64,000 bases of DNA from Epiperipatus broadwayi (Eukaryota; Onychophora; Udeonychophora; Euonychophora; Peripatidae). Of this stretch, positions 11,201-23,400 are shown in pieces; positions within the stretch are counted from its first letter, which is position 1, and every line of letters starts with the position of its first letter. The stretch is from NCBI GenBank assembly GCA_028023455.1, contig JAQFVV010000322.1, forward strand, positions 1 to 64,000, written 5' to 3'. A program made the translations under genes and the position numbers. The notes below the pieces were generated by a model that had not been told where the DNA came from, ran no database searches, and worked only from the letters and a program-made list of their open reading frames with translations.

Positions 11201-13392
11201 ATATTAAGTTATTGAATGTTATTCTTATGAGCTGCTGCTTTTTTTTTTGCATTTTTCTTTGAACTTATTGATTATTCTTTTCAAATGTGTTATGAATATA
11301 TTGTAACCTAAGTAGAAAGAGATGGAGATGGGTGATGATGAACGATGATGAAAGAAGATAATGAAATGACATAAACCGGAAAAAAAAGAACTGAGAGATG
11401 AAGGATGATGGTGATGATTAAAAGAATGAAAGAACATGAAGATGATGATGATGAAAGAAGAGAGGTGATTCATTGGGTGCCAATTGTAATCTAAATAGGA
11501 GATGAGGGGGGGTGACGATGATGTAAAAGGAAAAAAGAGAGAACTAAGAGATGAAGGAATGAAAGATGGGAATGAAGAAATGAGAATGAAGTGGAAGATG
11601 AATATGAGAAATGAAGAGATGAGAAATGGAAGATGAGATGATGATGATGAAAGAAGATGAAGGTGATGTTGATAAAAGGAGATGAGAGATGATGAAGTGG
11701 AAGATGAAATGAGAGATGAGAAATGGAAGATGATGATGATGAGAATGGAAGATGATATGAAAGATGAATATGTTCTGTATGTGAAAATGGAAGATGATTA
11801 TGTTCTACTATTTTTTTTAATATATTAGAAACTCTTAACAACTTAACTCAGTGGGGTTACAATATGATCAAAGATGAATGATGTTACAGAGATATACAAT
11901 CAGTTGGAGACAAAATCTACCATCATTGCAAATAACTATTGTGGCATGGTCAATAATCTAACATAAATAATAGAAATGACATTTTAAATCATTATTTAAT
12001 AGTTTTTGGAGTCAGCCTCCTGTCAGATCATTTGTTGCAGGACTATCTCACTAAACCATATTAACAATGACAACAAGAGTAAACAATCTCAGGGGTTTTA
12101 ACTAAACTCTTGTGCTAGATAAAAGTTAAAGTTTCCTAATAAAAGATTGCTTGGATGAATAAACAAATGAGTGATATCCTGGCCGACCATAGGATGCAAG
12201 TACTACACTTGTAATGACTGCCTCCCCAAGATAAGGTAACTATCTTTCATTAAATCATAGCATAAAAAAATATTAACTTAAAGATTTGATTAATTAATTA
12301 ATCTAAATTTAAACTAATTATGGCCTATTACCCAGGACATCACTTGAGCTGGGAAAAGGACAAGAGTGCTTTTTATGCCTTTCCACCTACTCACAGACAA
12401 TCTTACTATGAAATTAAATGCAGATGGATTTCAATTTGTGCAGTTTGAAACATAGTAAATAATCTTCTGAATCACTAATAGTTTTCATCTTACATTGTAT
12501 AATCTTCAGTCTGAGAAGATAATAATAATATCTTAAAATCAATCTCAAAATAAACATTATATTAAGTATCTGTTAATGTGATTCAATCTGAGAATTACAA
12601 TGATAAGCATGGGTTTATATAATTTAACCCAGTATAAAATAATCTGTATACCTTATGAATTTTTGGAACTCAAGACAATAGCATATAAAAGGAAAACAAA
12701 CAGTAACTGAATTTTTTTAAATAATAGCAAATTTGATTTATTTGTAATATAACATAATAAATATTTACAAAAATTAATGGAAACATTGTCAAAATAATGC
12801 TGTTATCTTTTAAATATTTTGGCTAACAATATTTATTTTGACTTAACACTAAATTACAAAATTTTAGTGAAATAAAATAACTGATTATATCTCATTGACT
12901 CTTTTCTAACTGTTTATTTTAATAATAATAATAATAAAATAATTACAAGAGTGAATAGAGGCTAATTTAATATTGGAATCTATCCAAGTAAACTCCTTAA
13001 AATATTAATGATTCTAAAATCTCTTTATTTTAATTATGGTAGCATAAGCTTAACAAACATAACCTTATTTTAACTGATACATTTTATAATACTGTGCTAA
13101 GATTTAGCAACCAGAATAATAATCTAATCTGTTCATATTTAATACAATAATCTAAGAAAAAGCTGTGCTAGGACTAGCATATATAGCATAAATTTTAAAA
13201 TTATAATTAGTTACTTTTCCATTATTTAGGAGTATAGCAAGTGATGTATTTAAGTAAATTTAAACTTAATTTAAATTAAATTAGATGCATGGACCACTCA
13301 TCAAAGGTCATTTATACACACACTTTAAGAAATTCTTGACAACATAAAATTATTACACCTATTGTTTTAAAATTGAAAATTGAAAGACTTAC
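8226..13392 (-). other. Long intron of the minus-strand gene
   Basis: This is the interval between the 19-nt exon and the last exon. It is mostly featureless AT-rich DNA. It contains a purine-rich imperfect repeat (11311-11800) and a GC-richer patch near 12000-12400 that may be a decayed element. A possible 29-nt exon (9067-9095, minus) has good splice sites but breaks the frame if included (see rejected items). Confidence 0.45.
11311..11800 (+). repeat. Polypurine GATGA-type minisatellite tract
   Basis: About 490 bp in which the plus strand is almost entirely A/G with interspersed T, built from irregular GATGA, GATGAAAGAAGA, GAGATGAGAAATGGAAGATG and similar units. Unit length drifts, so it is a degenerate short tandem repeat. 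Open frames on the minus strand (11225-11473 and 11491-11841) are Ser/His/Phe-rich artefacts of this composition. The strand asymmetry is striking against the surrounding AT-balanced sequence. Confidence 0.85.
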
Positions 13393-13411
13393 ATTTCCCT
13401 CGGCGAAAACT
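13393..13411 (-). CDS. 19-nt microexon of the minus-strand gene
   Basis: The exon is AGTTTTCGCCGAGGGAAAT, preceded by TTCATTCAG and followed by GTAAGT, a near-consensus donor. It enters in phase 1 and leaves in phase 2, exactly what exons 14539-14583 (out in phase 1) and 8084-8225 (in at phase 2) require. It encodes E-FSPRE-(I), which with the preceding exon gives DILPFSEFSPREI. Its short size makes it invisible to open-frame searches; support is the splice sites, the phase and the GC-richer codons. Confidence 0.5.
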
Positions 13412-14538
13412 CTGAATGAACATATTAATTACTTAGTATGTGTGAATTGCAACTTATAACCATATGCATAATCTACATACTTAAAAATAAATATAAATTA
13501 TTGTTGGTTGGTTTATGAATAATAAAACTATTATAACAGCACAATTCAGACATTGATATACCTTTAAGCATTAAAATAGCTAAATACAACCGGAAGAAAC
13601 AGAGTTTCTCAAACAAACATATCTTGTCATAACATATCTAAAACACATGCAACCTCACCTACTATGGTGGAAAATAGCATTAATATATCATGAATTATAG
13701 GCCAAAAATATATATACTCTGCAGAGCTGAACAGCTTAATAAAACTGTGGTGGCTTCCAAAATATCTATCTTTGAGGTAGAAAAGAGGATGCCTGGACCT
13801 TGTCACAGTGCATCAGAAACAGGAAAGGCATCCAAGAAACATATGATCCTCTCCATGGGATCTAAACACCTTCAAAATATGTGTTACTAAAAATACAAAT
13901 GCCTAATATATGATCATCATTGGGAATGAACACTATCACCTCATGGAAAAGCAATAAAATAATGATGGAGGACTTTGTCTACTCCATCAAGCATACTAGT
14001 AATAATCAATAAGGCCAAAGCTCTCTGAGGCCAACAAATAATAAACTGACAACAAGATATCAATATCACTTTGATTGATTAAATTCATCTTCAAGAATTT
14101 TAAATTACAATGCATATTAATCAATGTCAGAACCAACAATGCAAATTATGTCAAACAACAATTAAAAGAACTACTTAAGAATGTTAAAACGCATATAAAA
14201 TTCTAGGCAAAAATACAATGCACACGTAACAAAACATTAAATATTAAACTATAGTGGCTAGTGGATATTTAAAAGACTGTGAATCAATTATGAGAAAAGT
14301 TATTCTCAGTACATATATAAAAAAAATATTAATGATTATTATTATTAATGTAGCATTTATAAAAAAAATGATTGGAAAACCCTCTAATAACCTCTTGGCC
14401 TGTTTTACATATAACTGAGTAAAGTACCACACATTCAAATTAGCTAACAGTGAGATATGAAAATCTCCAGGGATAAGAATGATTAAAATATATGTTAACT
14501 TATTAAACGCTTATCAAATGTAATAATAACAATATTAC
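13412..14538 (-). other. Intron of the minus-strand gene
   Basis: Nothing else recognisable. An open frame on the plus strand at 13690-13890 is slightly GC-richer but lacks domain motifs and splice support. It may be part of an old element. Confidence 0.4.
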
Positions 14539-14583
14539 CTGAGAATGGTAGAATGTCTTCACATTTTAATAAACCCTTTAAGA
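14539..14583 (-). CDS. Second coding exon of the minus-strand gene
   Basis: A 45-nt exon with acceptor TATAATTTTAG and donor CTCAG/GTAATA. Only one frame is open (phase 1 in, phase 1 out), and it reads LKGLLKCEDILPFS. The intron to the first exon is 217 bp. Pattern D-I-L-x(4)-F-S-x-x-E-I across this exon and the next resembles the D-L-L-x(4)-F-T-x-E-E-I segment near the start of ornithine/aspartate carbamoyltransferases. With so few residues this is a hint only. Confidence 0.55.
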
Positions 14584-14800
14584 CTAAAATTATATAAATT
14601 AAATTACCTGGCATATTTATACCAAATAGTATTACACACATTTATAAAGAAAATATAGCATAAAATATTTTCCTGTTCTTTTTTTTTTTTTTAAACCAAC
14701 AAAACAAATAAAATAAAAATACAATAAACTTTAGTTCATAAGGTCAGCTTTCTCTGCACTGGCTATCCGTTAAACACGTATACTATTTATTGAACACTAC

Positions 14801-14855
14801 CTGATGGGTCGGTATTCTGCGCTAAGCTTCTGGTTAAAATATTTAACTTAAACAT
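14801..14855 (-). CDS. First coding exon, mitochondrial-presequence-like start
   Basis: ATG at 14855-14853 opens 18 codons (MFKLNILTRSLAQNTDPS) plus one base, ending ATCAG before the donor GTAGTG. The first 14 residues have Lys/Arg with Leu/Ile/Phe and no acidic residue, as in an amphipathic mitochondrial targeting peptide. Joined with 14539-14583, 13393-13411 and 8084-8225, the frame is 261 nt with no internal stop and encodes 86 residues. A competing frame of the same exon (KLSAEYRPIR) can also be joined downstream but requires skipping 14539-14583. The gene and function are unrecognised. Confidence 0.5.
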
Positions 14856-16791
14856 GGCAAAGATTTCCGAAAGAAATATATACAATAGTTCCTTAAAATT
14901 AATGCAGTTCTTCATTTCAAGGTATTATAATTTGAACAAGCAATATATAATAATAATAAGCTGGCGATAAAAAAAAAAGGCAAGTAACAAATTATTCAGC
15001 TAATAATATCATTATGGGATCCTAGGTTTACTTAAACAATAATATAGCTTCATTTTTATTCCATTTCTTCTTCTTTTTTAAAAGAACACATTTTTAAGCT
15101 TTTTTTTTTTTTTAAATTTACTCGCATAAAATACTAAGATGCATCTAGGTTATTTCTTTGTACTTTTCTTAAAATAAGAGTGCAAGAAATTTCCTCAGTA
15201 GAGAATTCGGAGAGCATACATATTTTTTATCATTTTATTACTCGACAAACTATATTCTTCAATTACAAATTAAAATAAAAGCTCCAGCTGAGTAAACATT
15301 TAGACTATTATTTATATACTATATGCATTTTTTAAAGTCTTCATTAATAATTGCAGTACAAATATTCTATTATTAGTTTAGAAGCAGGTAAATTTAATAT
15401 AATGCAGAAGGTTTCAATTAGCACCAGGCGAAATTAATACAAACATTATTTAGTCTTTTAAAATATATAGCTAAGTCTCTACACATTTTTAATTTTCCTT
15501 TTTTAAGTTTTATTTTATTTAATGAATAACTAAATAAATGTACATTATATAGTCTGTGCAATAATAGTAATTTATCAATAAATATAATAACTGCATATAT
15601 TTTAAATTTATTTCATAGATATTATTCACGTAGTTAGTAGTCAAGATAGCATAAGTAAAATTTCCTACTAGCATTTTTACGAAAGTGTTTAAAAGTTAAT
15701 TGGAAGTTGGATGACAAGAAATGAATTACCTATTCCTTTAGCAGTTGTCCATGGAGATATAAAATACTTAAATATAATTTACAATAGTTTTTTTTTTAAA
15801 TAATAAGATTTTCAAAATAATTAATTCTTTCTTTTTTAAACTTGTTTTCAGAAATAATTCAGGATCCAACAACTAAAAACAAAACTTCTCTTTTATATCA
15901 ATTTTCTTTCTATTTCCACACCCAAATTTCAGTGTCATTTTCTTTTAAACGACCAATAAACACAACTTTTTAAAAAAAAAATCAGCTGGAAAACAGATCG
16001 ATTGATAAATGATGTTAAAATGAACTAGATATCTATATCACATGATATAACGACTTTAATTTTAAAAGTTAATAATTAGTTTTTTTAGTAATATTAATAC
16101 AAAAAAAAATGACATAAAATAAAAATAGAAATACTGACATAAAATCAAAACTTGTCTCATTTATCAATAGATATACTTTTAGGAGTTACATCCCAAATTT
16201 TAAATTAATAATTATTTTATTCATTCACTTGTTGTGTTTAATTAATATTATAGCTAATTATTTATTCATTTTCTTCTTCTTTAATGAGTTGACATAACTC
16301 AAGCAAAAGTTTAATGAATTTAGAAAACATTTTTTATACCTCCATGCATGCACATATTCACAGAGAAGTGACCTTTAACTTGACCTCCAATATTTAATTA
16401 TAATTTTTAATGACTACAAAAAAAAAAATATTTGGGAATATTATATTAAAATAACAAGTTAAGGCTAATTTACACTAAAGATTAAATTATTATTTGAATG
16501 TTTTAAGAAAACTATAAAGATTGATTTTAAATCAATTTCATATTATTTACCCTATTATCATATTAACTCAGTTATTAGGCTACAAAATAGAAATAAATAA
16601 AACAAAAGATATCTTATGACACAGTTAGCATTATCTATTATCATTTTAAATAGTAACTCAAACATTTATTTTGAAAGAAGTGCTATATTATATCTCCAAC
16701 ACAACTAACTATAAATATGTGGCTTGCTTTCAAATATAAGTATATCAACTTATCACATTATTTTACATCCTATTCATTAATTAACTAATTT

Positions 16792-16819
16792 CTTTATTAT
16801 TATTATTATTATTATTATT
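16792..16819. repeat. TTA/TAA microsatellite
   Basis: About nine consecutive TAT/TTA trinucleotide units within a T-rich context. Confidence 0.9.
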
Positions 16820-18968
16820 TAAATCAAACAATTGTACAAAAATGGTTAAACTAATACAAGGAATGGCAGCTATTAGAGCCAAGTGATACTTCACTTAGGT
16901 ACAATATTTGATAAGATTCAATATCCTTGTCTTATATTTTTTTCATTTTCCGAATTTTACCTTTTTTTGTCTTTCAGAAAGCTTTTGAATTTTCATATTT
17001 TTTTTTATATGATTAATTTGTTTATATCAATGTTATATATGTCAAATACTGTCCATTTCACTTTTTGATCAATGCTATTAAAAGACCTTTCAAAGCCAAT
17101 AATAAACAACTATAAATTCTTTTCATTTCGCTTTCTTTGTAATAAAGCATAATGATAAAATGTGTTATGTGATATTTCATCTATCAATTCTTTTCTCTTT
17201 GATTCTTTAATCTGTTATTTAAGATATGCATTAGGACTTTGTTGAAAAATATTACTATAATAGTTGTTGTGTATTCGGGTATGAAGCTTACTACCAACAA
17301 TTACCTTAAAATTATAAATTGCCAAAACATTATTAATAATGATTAAATATATTTATTTGTACTATATACATACACATAAATTAAGATTTAACTGAGTAGC
17401 AATCATATTTACTTTATTTACACATATCACAAATAATTCTTGATTTGGCATTCTAACTGCATTGCTCATATCACACTGAGTAACAAATTCTGCCACTATA
17501 CTAAAGTTTATACTTACGGTTATCATACACAAAACACAATCCTACTTGAATCTTCTCAGCCATATGTAAATAATAAGGGACCAGTGCAGACTGTTAACAT
17601 TTTCCCTAGCTGGCTAGCGTTCACTTTCAGAGATATGGGCTATGGGACACATTCATCGTTGCAGAAAAGTCTGGGCACTTTTCCCTCAGCTTTTCTCTCA
17701 TGTTCTTATATCCATGACACAGCAACAACACCAGCTTACAATTAATGCAGAAAAGCTGACGATCCCCTTCTCTTTTTAGTGTGCACTATTTATATTCCTT
17801 TTCTTTGCTTGATATTGATAAATTCCTAGCATTCCAAATAACTGTACTTCCATTTCGCTAATGTATCTTTACAACAATGATTAGGATCCAGCTTTTAATT
17901 ACATCTGTTCACATTTTTTTAGTAATTAGTTTCAAATATTTTATCTGTATGTTTGCTTCTAAAATTAGTTTAATGTTTTATTTTAAATATTTACACAGTT
18001 TTCTCTGTCTCTTAAAACCATTAGTTATATTCAGCCTTGTAATTAATAATTTGATTATCTTTCGCAATCTTTTGTAGAATGCTTTCAACCTACAATTTTG
18101 TCTGTTTAAGGTTAATTTAACTGCCAACCATCTTTCTTTGTTGCTATCAAACTTAAACTAAAAATTATCCAAATTAAAATTCCTTTATTTTTTCGCGAAT
18201 CTATTTTCCATTACTTTTTAAACTTACATATGTATTTACATTTCCTTTAATTATTAGTAATCTTTTTAATTGCTTTTAAAACTTTGATATGTATTTACAT
18301 TTCATTATTATTTTTCTCTGTAGTAAACTTAGCTTTATATCTTATAACTATCGAGTTACTAAAACATTTTTCTGCAAAATATAGTAATGGTTTTGTAATT
18401 TTCACATTCCATCTTGCTTTTCTTTCTTGTAGACTGAAACTATAACACATTTGTTTATGTTTTAGGTAATACTAACTTTTTTTTTCATGTAACATTGTTA
18501 AACCTATAAGTTTGTTTTAGCAACTATCTTCATTATATCTTGTGACTTACTCAGCAGTTCTTTTACTTCTATATTTTCTTTATCAATGTAGCCATTGTCT
18601 TTTACATTTTTTCTATAAGAAAATCACTTTCACTATTATAAAATGGTGCCCAATTCTAGTAAGCTCTTTCACTACTTTTTTTTTTAAAACTTAATTAGTT
18701 AAATATGCTTTGTATAATTCAGAACAGTACTCTAATCTCTTTTAAAATCATTTATATTATTGAGTCTTATAAAAAAAAATATTTGAAATGGATTTAAGAT
18801 AGTAAATTTTTATTAATATACTTGCAGGTACTATTTCATGATATATTAATAATGTATATAAGAAAGAAAAAAATTGTTAGCTATTAATTCTAAGTCTGTC
18901 CTTGCAGATTAATAGCTTTCTAGCATTAGGCTTATATATGAGCAGAAAACATGGATGCATATATATAT

Positions 18969-19094
18969 ATGTTTTTGAGATTAACATATTGCTAACTGTT
19001 TGTTTTAAATATAATTGAATAGCCTTTCTGAAGCTGGAGGACTATTCAGTTATATTTAAAATAAACACTTGCAATGAGTTAATCTCAAAAACAT
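18969..19094. repeat. Fold-back inverted repeat
   Basis: Arms of 56 bp (18969-19024 and 19039-19094) around a 14-bp loop. Both arms read ATGTTTTTGAGATTAAC and, further in, TTTAAATATAA-TGAATAG. A shorter nested inverted repeat (AGCTATTAAT near 18877 against ATTAATAGCT near 18909) lies just to the left. No coding capacity; probably the core of an old MITE. Confidence 0.75.
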
Positions 19095-19510
19095 CTAAAT
19101 ATTAGCATTGTAAATCATTATTCGTTGTATATACATATTGTAACCAGTTGGATTACATAGTACACATTAATATAGTGTGTGTGCATAAATATATATATAT
19201 AAAGTTGAAAGGAAAACTAGAAATAAACACAGACAAAAATTATAGTAGAAATTTTCTATATTCATTGAAATAAAAAAATAAATAAATATTAACTCTGATT
19301 TAAAATATCGTTTTATAAATTAAACTTTTAAAAGGTCTGAATAAATATATATATTGTATTATTATTATTCTGATTGTGAAATGTAAAAGCACAATACTTG
19401 TTTTTGAAATTTTTTTTAATTAATTAAAACGTATGTTTTCAAAGGGATTAGAGAGATAAAAATAAAAACTCTGTTTTCAATCAAGGTGTTATTATCACCT
19501 TAGATGATTC

Positions 19511-19520
19511 TATAAAAGGG
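19511..19520 (+). promoter_or_regulatory. TATA box candidate, plus strand
   Basis: TATAAAAGGG is a near-consensus TATA box in a somewhat GC-richer context. It is followed by about 450 bp of less AT-rich sequence ending at a strong donor (GTGAGT at 19998). Initiation would be expected near 19540-19550. It could equally be the promoter of an old LTR. Confidence 0.45.
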
Positions 19521-19660
19521 CTGATAACAAAATTAGCTCCAGTCTGGATAGTGATTTTTGAAGAGAACAGTTTGGCTTGCAGTTTTGTATGAGTTAGTAG
19601 AATAGTTAGCTGCAAAGTTGGCTAAAATATTTTGTGAAGAGTTGGTAACTGTAGCAGAAA

Positions 19661-19780
19661 ATGGCCACAGTAAAGCTAGCTGCAAAGATAGCTAGAATAA
19701 TTATCAAGAAGCAAGATAGTAGACTGTTTTCCTTAGCAGATAGCCTTAAAAGTGTTCTGGAAAACAGCTTGCTGACCTGA
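19661..19780 (+). CDS. Short upstream open frame, 39 codons
   Basis: ATG in a good animal context (AGAAAATGG) opens a 39-residue frame (MATVKLAAKIARIIIKKQDS and on) ending TGA. Its N-terminus is basic and hydrophobic. It sits between the TATA box and the ATG at 19952, so if that transcription unit is real this is an upstream frame. The flanks contain an internal near-duplicate (GTTAGCTGCAAAGTTGGCT near 19608, GCTAGCTGCAAAGATAGCT near 19676), which argues partly for repeat origin. Confidence 0.25.
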   Translation: MATVKLAAKIARIIIKKQDSRLFSLADSLKSVLENSLLT

Positions 19781-19951
19781 AGCTTACAAAATCCAAGTAT
19801 AAGTGGAATTGACTACAGAAGGGAAAAAGCCAACTGGTACATGATTATGTACTTTTACCTGATGATGACAATTGTCTGGATTGATAATAAAAAAACAACT
19901 TGCCCAAGAGAAACACCAGCTGAATAAACAAGTAGTTATACGTATGCTGCT

Positions 19952-19997
19952 ATGTCTACATATGCGAAGAGAAGCATAGATAAACGTGTATACAAAA
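19952..19997 (+). CDS. Candidate first coding exon of the plus-strand split gene
   Basis: ATG opens 15 codons (MSTYAKRSIDKRVYK) plus one base before the donor GTGAGT. Outgoing phase is 1. The downstream exon at 36204 has two acceptors four bases apart; using the second (exon starting 36208) restores frame and gives RVYKTLYKLFKINEDKP. With this exon the gene would encode 135 residues over 42 kb. The link rests on phase and composition only, and a 16-kb intron holding several transposons separates the pieces. Confidence 0.35.
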
Positions 19998-21949
19998 GTG
20001 AGTTGTTTTTAAATAATTCATTTGAGAAGACATTTTAAATCTATATTTTTATAATTAAAGATGTTTATAATTAGTTAAGGGATAATCTGATAAAAGCTTT
20101 CTAATCTCTCAAAAACTGACTATCCTTTTTTTTTAAAAAAAAAGAATAAACAAAGCTGTAATAGAATTTGATAAGGTGATTTTTTTAAATATTGTTTAAA
20201 TATGTAAAAATTATTTATTGTTTGACAAAATTAAATTTGTTAATAATATGTGCAATTCTATGTATGCATTTTAGTAAACCTAGCTTAAGGATCTGTATTA
20301 TTTAAAAGCTTAATCATGTATTATTGAAGAACAAGTTTAATATGTTCAGAAATCACACGCATATATGTGTGCGTATATCTGTCAATTGTATTGCAAATAC
20401 CAATGCTTTTCAATTATAACATGTACAATTTAATCATTTTTATGGTTAATTGAAATGTTTGATTTTATATTATAAAACGCACGTCTGTGTATGGATATGT
20501 GTATGCAATTATAGAAACTTATTAAGAAATATTGTAAATTAATATAATAACTTTAATTGTGTATATAATATTGTATATTATTCAAAATTAGACCTTAAAT
20601 ACCATTTTTTTTATATTGTTATTAATAAACTTATTTAATTGTTAAAAATTGTTTCCATCATCTCTTGGTCACATACAGTAATAGAGCTTATGTTCTCTGA
20701 GCTAGATTCGTGCACGGGATGAATATATAAATGGGGATGTGTATTTAGTGTTTTGGGCATCCAGAGATGATCAATCATCATCCTGGTTGGCGCAAAAGAG
20801 GATACTCTTTAAAGCCCATGCACTATATTTTATTTTAGTTCAGTCTTGTTAAAAATTTAAGTTTATAGTTGGCCACTACTAATGGCCTGGGCATTGATGA
20901 TGATCAGCATGTTTAAATGTCCCAGCATTATTGTTTTGATTTCTGATTATTGTGTATTCTAATGGATGGGCTCTTAGTTTGTGCCTCCCAATTAATGGCT
21001 AAATAATTGTCCAAGCTGGCAAAGGCTCAATAGTTAGCCTGGTATACAGAAGACCCAACCAATCCAGTCACAAGATGAACTGTTGTTTTAGTTCTGATTT
21101 TATTAATTGTGGATCATTGGTATTTTGAGTATTACTTATAATTACTTTTACTTTATAATGCTGGTTGATAAATAATTGTGCATTTAGTTGCTCTTCTGAG
21201 TTAACTGGCTGATCTCTCAATGCTATCAGAGATCTCTAATCTCATACTCTTATAATTTAATTTTACTGAGTTTGATGATGATTTTCCATCACCCCAGGTC
21301 TACTCCTTTTCCTTCCACTTCCTACTACCCCATCCCGTTACAATATATAATCACCCTCTTCGTAGGCTCTGAATTAAAAGCATTCTAAATGTTGCATTTG
21401 GAGTGCTTTTCCTTCATAGTCTGGGGAAAGATGATTCATTTTTTTTGTTTATATATACATTAAGCTATTTTTAATTTAAGTTTTATATATATGTCAATTC
21501 AAAGTTATGAAATGAATTTTTGGGATAAGCATTTGTTTTTTGTCAATTATCTTACTTTATTACTAATATAAAAAAATTTCAAATAGTTCTATAAGCTTTT
21601 TCATTCACTCTAAGAGTTACTTGAGATTTGAAGTTTTCCAAAAGTTTTAAAGTGCATTTTGCAATTGCAAAATTTAGCCTGAGAATTAAATTAATGCCAC
21701 ATCAGAAGAGTGCATGCACACACACACATCATATTCATGTGGAAGTAAATTAACTCCTCCATAAGTTAATAGCTATTTTAACCAGTATTGGCACTTGAAA
21801 GAAAGAAAGCAAAGATCTGGTGAAAGAAAGAAAAAAAAGTATTTAAAAATGAGTTTTGCAATACTTATATAAATAAATTTATGAATTATATGAGATACTG
21901 CTTTAGTTGTTTACTTGACATTTTGAAATGGTGACTTTTAATTTCTCAT
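19998..21949. other. Intronic or intergenic DNA with a GC-richer patch 20670-21430
   Basis: The patch at 20670-21430 is richer in G+C, contains ATATATAAATGGGG and GTTACAATATATAATCACCC, and looks like a decayed element (perhaps an old LTR). No partner is in the window. The rest is AT-rich with no gene visible. Confidence 0.4.
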
Positions 21950-23400
21950 TTTTTTGAAAGATATTAAAATCTAGTTTAATTGTTGCTCTCTACTATATTC
22001 TCTTTTCTGTTATATCTTAATAATGAAGCAATCAATATTGCATTTCTTTATAGTATCTTTAAGATAATCTTTATAATATAAACCGAATTTCCATTTTTTG
22101 ATTAAAATTATGTTTTATTTCATTATGCTTTTTAGGGCTGTTATTATTTATTTGTTTCACATAGCTAATCCAAGAAAGGTGTAGTTTTAGCACAATCAAT
22201 TCAATATCGTTATATCCAAAAACCGAAGAACATACCAAAGATCTTATAATTTTTTATCACATTTTTAGAATATCATTATGTAGAATGTTTAAATGAATTG
22301 GTGACTTTATGTTTACATTAATAGAGGGTTCATATTTCATTTTTGCACAATCATTTTCCAAGACTAAACAGTCTCTTTATAAACTTATTTAATTGATGTA
22401 GCTATATCACTATAAGGAAATATCATAATTCTTAATTTATTAAATACAGAATTAATATATTGAGGTTGTGCTGAACTATAACATCTACTGCCAAGCTGAA
22501 GGTTTTGAAGATTTCATCATTGACTGTTGAAACATCTGAGTTTTCTGAACATTAATTACTAAACCAAAATTATTATATGTTCCATTCTATATGTTAAGTT
22601 CATTTTTGAATTGTTAAGAATAACAAAATTATGATATATTGTCCATCTGTTGCATTCTATATGTTAAGTTCATTTTTGAATTGTTAAGAATAACAAAATT
22701 ATGATATATTGTCCATCTGAAAGTCAAAAATATGTTCATGTTTTTACTTTTAATCAATTTGAATTTAAAATTTTACTGTCAACTTATAATCAAATGTTGA
22801 TGCGTGCTTAATGAACCTGCCTACAACTGTTACATTGACCACTGTATAAAAGTGGGAAACAAAGTAAATATGAGTATAAATTTCTGTTTAACACTAATTT
22901 TCATTACAAATGCCTCAGGTTTTTCATCACTTGCAATAGTGCTTTATCTTTTATTATCTCAATTAAATTAATGGTTTGTGCAACTAAATAAAAGCTTTAA
23001 TAAATCCTACCTTTGTTCACAATCCTATTATTATATTTTTCTACAAACAAAAAACATATCTATAGAGGTTGATTCTCTAATATTTACATTTAATATTTTG
23101 CATTGATCTGTGACACAAACCAACCTGTTTAATGTAATTTTTGAAAATATTTTTCGCTAATAGTTAACAATTGTATCCATTATAATTACTGCAGTCATTT
23201 CTATTTTTTTTTTTATGTAAATTTGAATAATTATTTGCTGCCTTAAAATAGTTGGCCGAATTTCATGGGTTTATTTATTTCTAAAAAATTCCAATAAATA
23301 TGAAACTAATATGTCAAAATTTCTCAAGGATCCCATCAGAATCTACAAGTTTTCTGTTTAAGTTTATAAATAGCAGTTTAATCTCATTAAAGTAGAACAT
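21950..23400 (-). pseudogene. Decayed LINE reverse transcriptase, copy A
   Basis: Homologous throughout to 52150-53870, on the same strand. Minus-strand translation near 22571-22535 gives FGLVINVQKTQ, the conserved F-G-L-x-I-N-x-x-K-T motif just after the catalytic YADD of non-LTR reverse transcriptases. Near 23350-23310 it gives the degenerate remnant of the KNGKAPGPDGIPAEIL-type motif (…LVDSDGILEKF). Frames are broken by stops and indels throughout. A 70-bp tandem duplication lies inside. The element lies in the putative long first intron of the plus-strand gene. Confidence 0.72.
22583..22719. repeat. Two-copy 70-bp tandem duplication
   Basis: The segment starting CATTCTATATGTTAAGTTC occurs at 22583-22649 and again at 22653-22719, essentially identical over 67 bp with a period of 70. 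It lies within the decayed LINE and is therefore younger than most of that element's decay. Confidence 0.95.

Larger units (their letters stand above)
14856..19510. other. Intergenic AT-rich DNA between two divergent gene models
   Basis: The interval separates the start of the minus-strand gene from the putative plus-strand promoter at 19511. It holds many T runs, a TTA microsatellite (16792-16819) and a fold-back repeat (18969-19094). The open frame at 17440-17745 has ordinary composition but no recognisable domain or splice context. No other gene is supported. Confidence 0.5.

Noticed and set aside
11225-11841. Minus-strand Ser/His-rich open frames
   Set aside because: They are translations of the polypurine repeat.
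13690-13890. Plus-strand open frame of 66 codons
   Set aside because: No domain, no acceptor/donor arrangement; antisense to the minus-strand intron.
14801-14833. Alternative minus-strand frame KLSAEYRPIR joined to VFAEGN and TFSTLHWNN
   Set aside because: Phases also match through exons 13393 and 9067, but it needs a weak acceptor at 14830, has no start codon and must skip the well-bounded exon 14539-14583.
17440-17745. Plus-strand open frame of 101 codons with ordinary composition
   Set aside because: No recognisable motif or splice context; could be a relic of an element, but not enough to call.
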